This document shows positions 44,640 through 54,041 of a DNA stretch of 64,000 nt, in pieces. A program made the position numbers and the translations under genes. Source of the stretch: UASB124 sp964446935 (GTDB taxonomy: Bacteria; Babelota; Babeliae; Babelales; RVW-14); assembly GCA_964446935.1 (NCBI GenBank), contig CAYUQI010000006.1, positions 1 through 64,000 of the forward strand, written 5' to 3'. Position 1 is the first letter of the stretch, and every line of letters begins with the position of its first letter. The notes beneath the pieces are model-generated. The model was given only the letters and a program-made list of their open reading frames with translations, did no database searches and was not told the origin of the DNA.

Positions 44640-44834
44640 ATGCCTAAAGTTAAAACACATTCTGCGTGCAAGAAACGATTCAAGAAGACGGCGCAAGGAC
44701 ACATTAAGCGTTCCGCTGCCTATAGGCGTCATCACGGATGGGGGAAGACCACCAAACAGATACGTCAATTGCGTAAAGGTAGATACATCAACGTTACACA
44801 AGAAAAGAAAATTGAATCGTTAATGCCTTATTAA
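44640..44834 (+). CDS. rpmI: 50S ribosomal protein L35
   Basis: 64 residues, MPKVKTHSACKKRF at the start and a very basic core with RHHGWGKTTKQIRQL, the L35 pattern. ATG 44640 follows GAGGA; an upstream in-frame ATG is unsupported. It lies between infC and rplT as in most bacteria. 59 bases separate it from infC. Confidence 0.96.
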   Translation: MPKVKTHSACKKRFKKTAQGHIKRSAAYRRHHGWGKTTKQIRQLRKGRYINVTQEKKIESLMPY

Positions 44835-44875
44835 ACTTTATTATGTATTTGAATCAATCGATGTAAGGAATCATC

Positions 44876-45226
44876 ATGAGTAGAATTAAACGTGGCGTTA
44901 TTACTAAACATCGTCATAAACGCCTTTTAAAACGAACCAAAGGTTTTTGGGGACAACGTGGTAATGTTTTTAAGAGAGCAAAAGAAACATTGATGCGTGC
45001 AATGCGCTTTGCTTACATTGGTCGTCGTTTGAAAAAACGCGATTATCGTGCATTGTTTATCGCTCGCGTTAATGCTGGTTGCAGACTTAACGGTCTGAGC
45101 TATTCCAGCTTTATGCATGGCTTGAAAACATTAAACGTGACGTTGAATAGAAAAATGTTGAGTCAGCTTGCTATTTATGAGCCTGAAGCTTTTGCTCAAT
45201 TAGCAAAAATGGCCGCAAAAAAATAG
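44876..45226 (+). CDS. rplT: 50S ribosomal protein L20
   Basis: 116 residues with SRIKRGVITKHRHKRLLK, FWGQRGNVFKRAKETLMRA and FIARVNAGCRLNGLSY, all diagnostic. L20 is needed for early 50S assembly. Start after AAGGA. pheS, its frequent downstream neighbour, is replaced here by the division-related ZapB-like and ZapA genes. A long imperfect hairpin (45244-45291) lies just after the stop. Confidence 0.97.
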   Translation: MSRIKRGVITKHRHKRLLKRTKGFWGQRGNVFKRAKETLMRAMRFAYIGRRLKKRDYRALFIARVNAGCRLNGLSYSSFMHGLKTLNVTLNRKMLSQLAIYEPEAFAQLAKMAAKK

Positions 45227-45243
45227 AACTATTGATTTTTATT

Positions 45244-45291
45244 CATCTCAATTGGTAACCTGCATGGTAGTGTAGGTTAATGGTTAAGATG
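45244..45291 (+). promoter_or_regulatory. Imperfect hairpin between rplT and the ZapB-like gene
   Basis: Paired segments CATCT/AGATG (45244-45248 with 45287-45291) and TAACCT/AGGTTA (45256-45261 with 45274-45279) form a stem with internal bulges. There is no T-run, so it looks like an mRNA stability or processing element rather than a terminator. Confidence 0.4.
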
Positions 45292-45311
45292 ATTGGGGAA
45301 AAGGAAAGAGA

Positions 45312-45560
45312 ATGAGGTATTTGGAAGAGCTTGAACAGAAGGTTCTTCGCCTGATTGAAAAAGTTCAGGAACTGCAAAAAAAGCTGAGTACTGTAACGGC
45401 GGAAAACGAGACATTACGACAACAAATAAAACAGTACGAGGCGAGTCTGCTCAAAGAGGCACACGTTTCGCAGTCTCTTGAGCAAGAAAAGACAGCGATT
45501 GTTAATAGTATAGAAGAGTTGTTACAAAGTATTAATGCTCTCGAAAACAAAGCTGGCTGA
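45312..45560 (+). CDS. ZapB-like coiled-coil protein
   Basis: An 82-residue coiled coil over its whole length, with continuous heptads (LEELEQKVLRLIEKVQELQKK, shown in part). Its position directly before zapA suggests the division factor ZapB, which bridges ZapA to the chromosome terminus. However, any short coiled coil would look similar, and no specific ZapB signature is visible. The start at 45312 follows AAAGGAAAGAG. Confidence 0.72.
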   Translation: MRYLEELEQKVLRLIEKVQELQKKLSTVTAENETLRQQIKQYEASLLKEAHVSQSLEQEKTAIVNSIEELLQSINALENKAG

Positions 45561-45570
45561 TGTAAGGAAC

Positions 45571-45837
45571 ATGCAAAAACATATAAAAATAACAATATTA
45601 GGCAAGCAGTATTCGGTTGCTACTGATGAACATGATGAAGACTTGCAAGCCGCGGCTCATATGGTCGACTCGCTCCTCCAAAAGGAATCGGAAAAAGTTG
45701 TACCAAGTGATATCGGCAAAGCAGCTCTCGCAGTAGCGCTTCAACTTGCAACTGATCTTGCTAAAAATAAGCGTATGCTCCAATCCTACGAACAACACGT
45801 AGAACATCTTTTGGGTTTACTGAACCACGAGGCATGA
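45571..45837 (+). CDS. zapA: Cell division protein ZapA
   Basis: 88 residues. KITILGKQYSV then a helical HMVDSLLQKE...KAALAVALQLATDLA region (in part), the ZapA pattern. ZapA bundles FtsZ filaments at the Z-ring. The ATG at 45571 has AAGGA only two bases away; ATG 45535 overlaps the upstream gene and has no better site. In some bacteria 6S RNA lies directly downstream; the 171-base gap here was examined and is unconvincing. Confidence 0.85.
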   Translation: MQKHIKITILGKQYSVATDEHDEDLQAAAHMVDSLLQKESEKVVPSDIGKAALAVALQLATDLAKNKRMLQSYEQHVEHLLGLLNHEA

Positions 45838-45955
45838 AGTTTGCAGACTTTCTGCTCGGGCATCGTTCGCATACCTCGTTTAGAAAAACACCATAACCTT
45901 GGATCGTTTTTCATTCTTTCTTTTTATAATCCCTATAAATTTTTTTGTTTTTAAT

Positions 45956-45975
45956 GCGTCATAATCCAATGACGC
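45956..45975 (+). promoter_or_regulatory. Stem-loop upstream of rny
   Basis: 7-base perfect arms GCGTCAT/ATGACGC (45956-45962, 45969-45975) with a 6-base loop, T-rich on both sides, 33 bases before the rny start. Could end zapA transcripts or act in the rny leader. Confidence 0.45.
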
Positions 45976-46008
45976 TTTGTTGTATGTAATAAATGCGAAA
46001 GATCAACA

Positions 46009-47565
46009 ATGTTTGATGTTATTTTAATAAGCATACTCATAGGACTGTGCCTTGGCGCCGGTCTTGTGTTTATGTTTTTTTATCTCCAAAAACGTCAGCT
46101 GCTATGGGCAAAAACTGAAGCGGTTCGCCAGTTGCGTATTACGCGTGAGGAAATTGAACGGGAACGACGCGAGGCAACCATTGAGCTTAAAAATGAACTT
46201 GGCAGGAGACGTAATGAGTTTGATATAGAGACCAAACGTATCAAAATTGAAATGCAACAGCTGCAAAATAAGTTCCAGAAAAAGCAGGATACGCTTGATC
46301 AAAGAGAAGTTTTATTAGATGACCTACGTAAGGAGCTGCAACAGAAAGAGCGCGATTTAGCCAAGAGATTGGATCAAGTCAATAATGATGAGGTTAAGCT
46401 CAAAAAGATTTACGAAGATTTTGTTATTAAATTAGAGCGTTTGAGCAATATGAAACAGGATGAAGCAAAGCGAATTTTGCTTGAATCGCTTGAAAAAGAA
46501 GTCCGCATGACTAATCAAAAGTGGATTTCCAAAGTAGAAGAAGAATCACGAGATACCGCCAAAGAAAAATCGATGGATATTTTATGTTCTGCGATGCAGC
46601 GGTATTTATCTGAAACCGTGACACTTCATTCATCCAGTATTGTCCATTTACCTAATGAGGAGATGAAGGGTCGTATCATTGGTAAAGAGGGTCGCAATAT
46701 CAAGGCTCTTGAAATGGCTACCGGTATGGAATTTGTTATTGGGGATACGCCTGAAGTTATTACCATTTCTGGATTTAATCCTATTCGTCGCGAGGTTGCC
46801 AAGCGAGCCCTTGATAAATTGATTCAGGATGGTCGCATTAACCCTACCAGAATTGAGGAAATCGTTGCTAAATGCGAAACAGAGCTTGATCAAAGTATCC
46901 TTGAGATTGGCCAGCAAACGGTACTTGAATTCGGTTTTAGAGGTATGCATCCTGAAATTGTCAAAACATTGGGTAAACTTCATTTCCGCACCAGTTATAC
47001 ACAAAACAATCTTATTCACAGCAAAGAAGTTGCTTATTTTTCACGTATGATAGCGCAAGAACTTGGTCTTGATGGAATGATTGCAGCTCGCGCAGGCCTA
47101 TTGCATGATATTGGTAAAGCAATTTCGGCTGATGTTGAAGGACCTCACGCCAAGATTGGTGCTGACTTTGCTAAGGAATATGGCGAAGATCCAATTGTTA
47201 TTAATGCCATTGCAAGTCACCACGAGGAAGTAGCTCCTAACAGCGTGTACGGGTTTATTATTCACCTTGCTGATGCTCTTTCAGCGTCTCGTCCTGGTGC
47301 TCGTAAAGAAACTCTTTCAACGTATATTAAACGGCTTGAACAACTTGAAGAACTGGCCAATAGCTTTGATGGTGTTAAAAAAGCGTATGCTTTACAAGCT
47401 GGCCGTGAAATACGGGTTATTGTTGATGAAGATCGGCTTGATGATCAAAAAGCAGAGGCTCTTGCTCATGATTTGGCAAAACGTGTTGAAGAAGAGCTTG
47501 CGTTCCCTGGTGAAATTAAGGTCAATGTTATTCGCGAAAAGCGATTTATACAAGCGGCTCGTTAA
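46009..47565 (+). CDS. rny: Ribonuclease Y
   Basis: 518 residues. N-terminal membrane segment (about 4-26), long coiled coil (about 35-185), KH domain with GRIIGKEGRN (221-230), and an HD domain with LLHDIGK (H366, D367) and SHHEEVAP (404-410). RNase Y is the main endonuclease for mRNA turnover in many Firmicutes and some Gram-negative lineages. It is followed 15 bases later by the YmdB-like gene, the same order as in Bacillus. Confidence 0.97.
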   Translation: MFDVILISILIGLCLGAGLVFMFFYLQKRQLLWAKTEAVRQLRITREEIERERREATIELKNELGRRRNEFDIETKRIKIEMQQLQNKFQKKQDTLDQREVLLDDLRKELQQKERDLAKRLDQVNNDEVKLKKIYEDFVIKLERLSNMKQDEAKRILLESLEKEVRMTNQKWISKVEEESRDTAKEKSMDILCSAMQRYLSETVTLHSSSIVHLPNEEMKGRIIGKEGRNIKALEMATGMEFVIGDTPEVITISGFNPIRREVAKRALDKLIQDGRINPTRIEEIVAKCETELDQSILEIGQQTVLEFGFRGMHPEIVKTLGKLHFRTSYTQNNLIHSKEVAYFSRMIAQELGLDGMIAARAGLLHDIGKAISADVEGPHAKIGADFAKEYGEDPIVINAIASHHEEVAPNSVYGFIIHLADALSASRPGARKETLSTYIKRLEQLEELANSFDGVKKAYALQAGREIRVIVDEDRLDDQKAEALAHDLAKRVEEELAFPGEIKVNVIREKRFIQAAR

Positions 47566-47580
47566 CCGGTGGAGTGAAGT

Positions 47581-48414
47581 ATGAGCCAAACACTGCGGTT
47601 TCTTTTTATTGGTGATGTGATGGGCGCCCCTGGCATGACAATGTTTCAGCGATGGGTTCCTAAATTAAAAGAACAATACAAAATTGATGCTGTTATTGTT
47701 AATGGCGAGAATGCTAATAAAAATGGCAAGGGAATCTCTCTGAAAAATATTGAATTTTTCAAGCATAATGGAGCATCAATTATTACGACAGGCAATCATG
47801 TTTGGGAGCAGAGCGAAGTATATACGGCTCTTGATGAACGAACTGATATTGTTCGTCCTGCTAACTACCCCCCGGGTTGCCCTGGTAAAGGGTATGCTCT
47901 TTTTGAGGTTAATGGGTATACGGTTGCGGTCATTAACTTAATAGGAAGAGTGTTTTCCAGAGACTTGCTTGATTGTCCCTTCAGAACCATTGAATCATTG
48001 CTTACCTTTATCCAGACGAGAACTAATATTATTTTTGTTGATTTTCATGCTGATGCAACGTCAGAAAAAAGCGTTCTGGCCTATTTTGTTGATGGTAAAG
48101 TCTCAGGAGTTTTTGGGACTCATACACATGTGCAAACGGCTGATGAACAAATTTTGCCCGGTGGGACTAGTTTTATTACTGATATAGGTAGCTGCGGAGC
48201 TTTGTATTCGGGGATAGGCATGAAACATGACCAGCTGTTGCGACGTTTTTTATATCATCAACGAAGTGGTAAGTTGATTGTCGAAACCAAGGGTCCACTT
48301 GTACTTTCTGGTGTTTTGATTGAGGTTGATGCTCAAACGGGAAGATCATTGCATATAGAACGTATTCGCGTTATTGACGAAGAATTGCAAACAACAGGCG
48401 CTTTGGCTGAATAA
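47581..48414 (+). CDS. YmdB-like metallophosphoesterase (TIGR00282 type)
   Basis: 277 residues. FIGDVMGAPG at the start, VNGENANKNGKGI, TTGNHVWEQ and VDFHADATSEK, with GTHTHVQTADE near residue 180, are the metal-binding motifs of the YmdB family. Bacillus YmdB hydrolyses cyclic nucleotides and affects biofilm genes; it interacts genetically with rny. The start at 47581 follows GGAGTGAAGT. The signature residues are complete, so it should be active. Confidence 0.93.
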   Translation: MSQTLRFLFIGDVMGAPGMTMFQRWVPKLKEQYKIDAVIVNGENANKNGKGISLKNIEFFKHNGASIITTGNHVWEQSEVYTALDERTDIVRPANYPPGCPGKGYALFEVNGYTVAVINLIGRVFSRDLLDCPFRTIESLLTFIQTRTNIIFVDFHADATSEKSVLAYFVDGKVSGVFGTHTHVQTADEQILPGGTSFITDIGSCGALYSGIGMKHDQLLRRFLYHQRSGKLIVETKGPLVLSGVLIEVDAQTGRSLHIERIRVIDEELQTTGALAE

Positions 48415-48427
48415 CGATATTAATTTT

Positions 48428-49474
48428 ATGTTAATTTCCTATTTTCTAAGGTCTTTTATTTATTATGGGTGCTTGTTATTGGTGCTTCTTACTGGAATTT
48501 TTGCATCCTGTAATATCTTCATTCGCCTTCCGTTCATTCATGATGCAACAACGGTTCCTCTGCTTATGCTTACGATGGTTCCTCTTATGTTGCTCTTTGC
48601 GTTACCTCTTGCATCAAGTTTGGCTGTTGCTATTACCATGGTTCAGCACAAAGCTCACGATCAATTATTGTTTTTTTCATTTTTAAAAAATGCTCGAATG
48701 GCATTATCTAAAGCTGTTGTCCTTTTTTCATTAATAAGCTGTTGCTTATATGTCATTATTGTTTTTCAGTTAGCACCACAGAGTTATCACAAGGGTAAAT
48801 CACTTTTGCTCAAAGCTGCGCAAGAACATTTACTTACATTGGAGCCCAATAAATTTCATACCCCTTTTTCATCGTTTACATTCTTTTTTAAGCAAAAAGA
48901 GGCACAACGAAAGAAAAGGGGGACATTGTTTACATCACTATTTCTTGTGTATGTTCCTAAAAAAAATAACGCTGAGCGGTATTTTTTTACCGCACAAAAA
49001 GGATTTTTTGATAACAACAAGCTCAGTTTGATCAATGGCTCAATTTATACAGTCAAAGATAGGCATTTTCATACCGCTACGTTCCGCCAAACCGATATTG
49101 ATCTTAATACCTTTATGGATACAGAACATGAGGGTAAGCAATTGTCAGGTCTTAAGTTCTTTACGTGGAAGCGGCTTATTAGGTTGATACGTAAGGAACC
49201 TGATGCTTACATTGAACTTCATAAACGTATTGCTCAGACCGGATGGCAGTTTGCAATGCCGCTGTTGGCATATTGGTGGGTTACTATGCTTAATTATAAA
49301 TCTTTACTTGCTGCTACGATGATATGTGGGTGGTGGTATTTAGCTTCTTATGTTCTTGTTGCTTTGGCTCAAGCATACTTTTCTCAAAGCATGATTGCTT
49401 TGGCTTTGTTTTATATTCCAATTATTGTATCATTGTTATTGAGCTTGTGTTTGTTTCGACGAAGACAATTATAA
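48428..49474 (+). CDS. LptF/LptG-like permease
   Basis: 348 residues with three N-terminal TMs, a large periplasmic domain (about 130-260) and three C-terminal TMs, the topology of YjgP/YjgQ (LptF/LptG). LptF and LptG with LptB extract LPS from the inner membrane. Only one such gene is here, so its partner must be elsewhere. ATG 48428 gives the expected N-terminus, although the ribosome binding site is weak. It follows the YmdB-like gene by 13 bases. Confidence 0.8.
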   Translation: MLISYFLRSFIYYGCLLLVLLTGIFASCNIFIRLPFIHDATTVPLLMLTMVPLMLLFALPLASSLAVAITMVQHKAHDQLLFFSFLKNARMALSKAVVLFSLISCCLYVIIVFQLAPQSYHKGKSLLLKAAQEHLLTLEPNKFHTPFSSFTFFFKQKEAQRKKRGTLFTSLFLVYVPKKNNAERYFFTAQKGFFDNNKLSLINGSIYTVKDRHFHTATFRQTDIDLNTFMDTEHEGKQLSGLKFFTWKRLIRLIRKEPDAYIELHKRIAQTGWQFAMPLLAYWWVTMLNYKSLLAATMICGWWYLASYVLVALAQAYFSQSMIALALFYIPIIVSLLLSLCLFRRRQL

Positions 49475-49484
49475 AAGGAAGAAA

Positions 49485-50363
49485 ATGGTTTTGGTTGTTT
49501 TCTTGTATGCCTTGTTAGCATCAACCTTTATTTTTGCAAAAAAAGTTGTTGGATGCGCCAATCCTTGTTTCATCATTGGTTTTCGTATGATTTTGGCAGG
49601 AAGTATGCTCCTTGCTATGCAAATGTTTAGAAATTCTAAGAGGTTGAACATCCCGCGTAAGGATTGGTGGTTGTTCCTTAAAGTCGCCTTATTTCATATC
49701 TATATTGCATTTATTTTTGAATTTTGGGCATTGCAGTATGTTTCTGCACTCAAGACAACGCTGATTTATTCCTCGACCCCATTTATTGCGGCGTTGTTGT
49801 CGTATTTTTTACTTCATGAACGTTTATCAACGAAAAAATTCATAGGAATAGGAATAGGACTGTGTGGCCTTGTTCCTGTTATTTTAGCTGCTACACGGGG
49901 TCCTGAGGCTGCAATGGAATTCGGTCGAATTTCATTGCCAGAAATTGTTTTACTTTGTTCTGTTACTTCTGCTTCATATGCATGGTTTATTATTAAAGAT
50001 CTTATGCAGCGAGGACATTCATTAATCGTTATTAATGGAACCGCCATGCTGGTTGGCGGGGTATTGAGTATGATAACATCGATACTTTTCGAAGGTTTGC
50101 AGCATCCCGTAAACAATTGGCCATACTTTTTGCTATGGGTTTTCTTGCTGATTTTCGTTTCCAATATTGTTTTTTATAACTTATATGGATGGTTGTTGAA
50201 GCGTTATTCAATTACGTTTTTGACCTTTTCCGGCTTTTTGTGTCCAGGTTTTGGTACCATTTATGAATGGTTGTTTATGGGTGGAGGGATTACGTGGCAC
50301 TATCCAGCAAGTCTTCTGCTTGTGACCTTGGGATTATATGTGTTTTATCGTGGCGAAATATAA
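49485..50363 (+). CDS. EamA/DMT-family transporter
   Basis: 292 residues, about ten TM helices formed by two EamA halves; the second half starts near residue 150. GLCGLVPVIL and a FLCPGFGTIYEW segment fit the drug/metabolite transporter family, whose members move amino acids or metabolites. Start at 49485 after AAAAGGAAG. The last 19 bases overlap the convergent gmk gene. Substrate unknown. Confidence 0.88.
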   Translation: MVLVVFLYALLASTFIFAKKVVGCANPCFIIGFRMILAGSMLLAMQMFRNSKRLNIPRKDWWLFLKVALFHIYIAFIFEFWALQYVSALKTTLIYSSTPFIAALLSYFLLHERLSTKKFIGIGIGLCGLVPVILAATRGPEAAMEFGRISLPEIVLLCSVTSASYAWFIIKDLMQRGHSLIVINGTAMLVGGVLSMITSILFEGLQHPVNNWPYFLLWVFLLIFVSNIVFYNLYGWLLKRYSITFLTFSGFLCPGFGTIYEWLFMGGGITWHYPASLLLVTLGLYVFYRGEI

Positions 50364-50932
50364 GATTTTTTGATTATGCTTGCTACATCAGCCACCGCCT
50401 TTTCCAGCGTTTCATTCATAACATGGTGATCAAAGAGTTTTTCATGCCGTTCTTCTTCCATTTCAGCTGATGCAATGGTAATCCTCCGTTGCAGGGTGGC
50501 CGATGCTTGTGTCTCTCGGTTACCCAATCGTTGGGCTACGGTGGCAGCATCTGGTACATCAATCCAAATAAGCACGGCCGAAGGTATAATCTTTTTTAAT
50601 GTGCGTGCTCCGTTGCGGTCGGTGACAATAAGTAAAGATTTTCCTTGGGGTAGGTCGGTTACAATAGAAGCTGGTGAACCATACCAATGCCCATCATACA
50701 AATTTGTTTCAAGAAAAAATCCCTTGTTCTTTTTTGCTAAAAATTCGTCTTTTGATAAAAAATTGTAATCAATGCCGTCGCGTTCACCAGGGCGGGTAGG
50801 ACGAGTGGTAGTGGTGACGATTCTGGTAATCGGGTGTTGTGCACCTATTCTATCCAGAACCATGCGTGCAACGGTTGTCTTACCAGCGCCAGAAGGGGCA
50901 GAAATCACAAATAGAATACCTGTCGTGGCCAT
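50345..50932 (-). CDS. gmk: Guanylate kinase
   Basis: 195 residues. P-loop APSGAGKT (12-19), TTTTRPTRPGERDGIDYNFL and the lid RLGNRETQASATLQRR fit Gmk, which phosphorylates GMP to GDP. Length is standard. It is antisense-overlapping by 19 bases with the EamA gene. Neither the usual rpoZ nor yicC neighbour is present. Confidence 0.96.
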   Translation of the reverse strand: MATTGILFVISAPSGAGKTTVARMVLDRIGAQHPITRIVTTTTRPTRPGERDGIDYNFLSKDEFLAKKNKGFFLETNLYDGHWYGSPASIVTDLPQGKSLLIVTDRNGARTLKKIIPSAVLIWIDVPDAATVAQRLGNRETQASATLQRRITIASAEMEEERHEKLFDHHVMNETLEKAVADVASIIKKSYISPR

Positions 50933-51040
50933 TGAGCATCCTTTGGTAACTTTTTATAGTAAATTTCATTTTTGGGTTATTTTGTTGTATGTTTTCCTGC
51001 TATTATACCCATTATTGATCATTATAGGAGTTTTAGTCTC

Positions 51041-52504
51041 ATGAATCGAATAGTAACATCATTTTTCACGATTTTTGCGTCTGCGCTTTGTTTGATGACG
51101 ACGTCTTTAGATGCTAAACGCCAGCAGCTAAAAAAAGCAGAGCAACAGGTTGATGGTTTAATAAAAACAATTAAACACAGCCATAATCAAAAAGCAGAAC
51201 AAAAATCGACGGAGTTAACAGCTCGTGCTGTTCCACGACATGCTATCGTTGTTTCCGAGCTTAATCTGTATAAACTTTTGTACGCAGCAAGTAAAAATAT
51301 TGATGAGGTTGTTAAAGATTCTTTGGTTAAACAAGATGATTCGGGTGATCAATCGAAAGCTTTTTTGATTGCCCTTGATTTGGTCAATGAAGCAATGCAA
51401 CTAATGGAGCAGGTTGTTGCTGCAATAAATAAACAGGCTTTTAGCTTTAATCCCGATATTGAATACCATTTCCTTAAGGTTTGCAATTATCCAAAAGATG
51501 TCGACATGGAGGATCTCGCTCCTCGTCACATACGTGATGTTCGCCAACGTGTTAAGAAGTTTAATCAATATGTAACCTTGTATTGCATTAATCATAAAAA
51601 TTTTTTAGGAGAAGAGGATCTTGCGTTATTTAATAAAATTCTACGATTTAATCATATTTTATTGTTGTGTATATTGCGTGAGGATTACTTTGATATAAGC
51701 ATACTAAGCCTGTTGATGGATACCATTGTTTTTCAACCGTGGGAATTTATTTGTAAACATCCATATCTTGTTATGACAGTTGTTGCAATTATTATTGCTG
51801 CTGTGATTTATTTTTATGTGTATCCACGATGGTTTAGCTTACGAAATCTTAATAAAGAATATGATGTGATGCAAGTGGAGGGGGCTCGCCAGAATGATGG
51901 CAGCAGTTGCGGTTATTATGGTCTTCTGCATGCTCTCATTAATCGCAATGCCAAAAACGAGGAAGAACGACAACAATTGTTAGAACGGATCAAAAATAAT
52001 CCCGATGTTATAAAGCCATGGCGCGATCATATGGATGCCATACGAGCAGAGTTTATGGAAGTGGGGATTCCTAGCGATCGTAAAGATCCTTTTGAATCAA
52101 TCAATTTATTGGATTCTTATCAGATAGCTGCAATTCGGGATGATCATGCTCTTGTTAATAAAGTTATGCAACCATTATTAGGTAGACCAGCTGATGTCTC
52201 AAATGTTGTTGTTGTTGATACATTTGCAGGTGATGAAGTGTACAATAAGAAAACAGAAAAGATGATGAATGTGCACAATAATCAAAAAGAACAAATAATA
52301 CGTGATAGTGTACAAAATTTACAAGAGGAAAGCATTCCGCAACACGTTGTTCTTCGGATTCCTGGTCATTGGATAGCGGTGAGCGTCGAATCCGATGACA
52401 ACAAAAAACATGGTATTCAGGCACGGATTATCAATTCCACACGAGGAAATGTAACAAATAATTCTAAGGTATCGCGTCTTTTGCAAGAGTATCAGCCTAA
52501 ATAA
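51041..52504 (+). CDS. Exported papain-fold/ULP-like cysteine peptidase candidate
   Basis: 487 residues. The signal peptide ends near residue 25 (DAKRQQ). A helical region follows, then a TM (about 240-262), then a candidate peptidase domain: QNDGSSCGYYGLLHA with Q284 and C290, H443 in IPGHWIAVSVE, and N465 in IINSTRGN. The Gln-Cys-His-Asn order and a nucleophile in a DGssCGyyaL context match papain-like peptidases such as Ulp1/C48 or Josephin deubiquitinases. No close family is recognised. ATG 51041 follows TAGGAG. Located between gmk and proS with no functional link. Confidence 0.68.
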   Translation: MNRIVTSFFTIFASALCLMTTSLDAKRQQLKKAEQQVDGLIKTIKHSHNQKAEQKSTELTARAVPRHAIVVSELNLYKLLYAASKNIDEVVKDSLVKQDDSGDQSKAFLIALDLVNEAMQLMEQVVAAINKQAFSFNPDIEYHFLKVCNYPKDVDMEDLAPRHIRDVRQRVKKFNQYVTLYCINHKNFLGEEDLALFNKILRFNHILLLCILREDYFDISILSLLMDTIVFQPWEFICKHPYLVMTVVAIIIAAVIYFYVYPRWFSLRNLNKEYDVMQVEGARQNDGSSCGYYGLLHALINRNAKNEEERQQLLERIKNNPDVIKPWRDHMDAIRAEFMEVGIPSDRKDPFESINLLDSYQIAAIRDDHALVNKVMQPLLGRPADVSNVVVVDTFAGDEVYNKKTEKMMNVHNNQKEQIIRDSVQNLQEESIPQHVVLRIPGHWIAVSVESDDNKKHGIQARIINSTRGNVTNNSKVSRLLQEYQPK

Positions 52505-52603
52505 GGATGAGCTTTTAAAATTCTCGCCTAAGAATTGTGAATGCGATATAGTAATGGCACTCCTGTAGGAATGGTTGAATTATTGAGTAACGAAAGAAAA
52601 AAT

Positions 52604-54037
52604 ATGAGTAAGCTCCCTGATATTAAAACTAATTTTGCCGAATGGTATCAAGAGGTTTTGGTTCAAGCAGAAATCGTTGATGCCAGTCCCACTCGTGGTT
52701 GTTTTGTTATACGGCCGTATGGTTATGCCATTTGGGAAAATATTCAACGGGAGCTTGATAAAAAAATAAAAGATCTTGGTGTTTCTAATGCATATTTTCC
52801 TCTTTTGATACCTGAATCATTTCTAAAAAAAGAGGCTAAACATGTTGAAGGATTTTCACCGGAGTTAGCGGTTGTGACTCATGGTGGTGGCAGCAAGCTT
52901 GAAGAACCATTGGTTGTACGACCAACGTCAGAAACTATTATTTATTACATGTTTTCCAAATGGATTACCTCGTGGCGTGATTTGCCTCTGAAAGTTAATC
53001 AATGGGCCAACGTCGTTCGTTGGGAGATGCGTACGCGTCCTTTCGTCCGAAGTTTAGAGTTTTTGTGGCAAGAGGGGCACACTGCGCACAAAACACATGA
53101 AGAAGCCGTAGCAATGGCACTTGATGCCTTGGCTATGTACAAAGATATTTATGAAAATTATTTAGCAATTCCTGCGCTTACCGGTATTAAAACAGAAAGT
53201 GAGCGGTTTGCGGGGGCAGAGCGTACCTATACTATTGAAGGGTTAATGCAAGACGGCAAGGCGCTCCAAATGTGTACAAGCCACGTTTTAGCGCACAGTT
53301 TTCCAGCATCATTTGATGTTCGTTATCAAGATGTTGATGGGAATGTACAGGTTCCTTATTGCTCAAGTTGGGGTTTATCAACCCGTGCTGTTGGAGCATT
53401 GCTTATGACACATGGTGATAATAATGGTCTTATTATGCCTCCCCGTATTGCTCCTATTCAAGTTGTTTTGATACCAATTTTTAAATCTGAAACAGAAAAA
53501 GCGCCTATTCTTGAAGCGCTCAGTGCTATTAAACAATCATTGGACAAACAGGGCATTCGCAGTGTCATTGATGCAAGCGAGACCTCAACGCCAGGAGCAA
53601 AATTTTTCTACTGGGAGCTTAAGGGCGTTCCAGTTCGTCTTGAAATAGGTCCTAAGGACATGGTGAACAAGCAGGTTGTGTTGGTTAATCGTTGTGAAAA
53701 CGATAAAAACAAACGAAAAACATTTGCTTCATTCGATACAATCCCTCAAACATTGTCGACATTGCTTGATTCTATTCAAGCAAATCTTTTACAACAAACA
53801 ACCAAGCGTGTGCAAGAACAATGGTATCAAGCGGACAAACTGGTTGAATTTGGTCCAAAGCTTGATGCAACCAATGGTTTGTACCAAACTGGGTGGTGTG
53901 GAGATGCACAATGCGAAGCAAAGGCGAAAGAATACAAGGGAACTATTCGATGTATTCGAGAAACACGTGAGCATAAACAATGTTTTGCTTGTGGAAAGTC
54001 CAGTGAGCATGAGGTCTTGGTAGCAAAGGCGTATTAA
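52604..54037 (+). CDS. proS: Prolyl-tRNA synthetase, short eukaryote/archaeal-type
   Basis: 477 residues from ATG 52604. Class II motifs are visible: motif 2 region VRWEMRTRPFVRSLEFLWQEG, motif 3 GLSTRAVGALLMTHGD, and the C-terminal domain with Cys clusters (GWCGDAQC, KQCFACGK). This is the archaeal/eukaryotic-type ProRS lacking the INS editing domain, found in scattered bacteria. An alternative ATG at 52571 has a GGA too close. First gene of a three-gene unit with the M50 protease and Xer. Confidence 0.94.
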   Translation: MSKLPDIKTNFAEWYQEVLVQAEIVDASPTRGCFVIRPYGYAIWENIQRELDKKIKDLGVSNAYFPLLIPESFLKKEAKHVEGFSPELAVVTHGGGSKLEEPLVVRPTSETIIYYMFSKWITSWRDLPLKVNQWANVVRWEMRTRPFVRSLEFLWQEGHTAHKTHEEAVAMALDALAMYKDIYENYLAIPALTGIKTESERFAGAERTYTIEGLMQDGKALQMCTSHVLAHSFPASFDVRYQDVDGNVQVPYCSSWGLSTRAVGALLMTHGDNNGLIMPPRIAPIQVVLIPIFKSETEKAPILEALSAIKQSLDKQGIRSVIDASETSTPGAKFFYWELKGVPVRLEIGPKDMVNKQVVLVNRCENDKNKRKTFASFDTIPQTLSTLLDSIQANLLQQTTKRVQEQWYQADKLVEFGPKLDATNGLYQTGWCGDAQCEAKAKEYKGTIRCIRETREHKQCFACGKSSEHEVLVAKAY

Positions 54038-54041
54038 GCAG

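Noticed and set aside
46995..47003. Single DnaA-box-like TTATACACA
   Set aside because: Isolated copies here, near 17505 and near 38765 lie inside genes and do not cluster, so they do not mark an origin.
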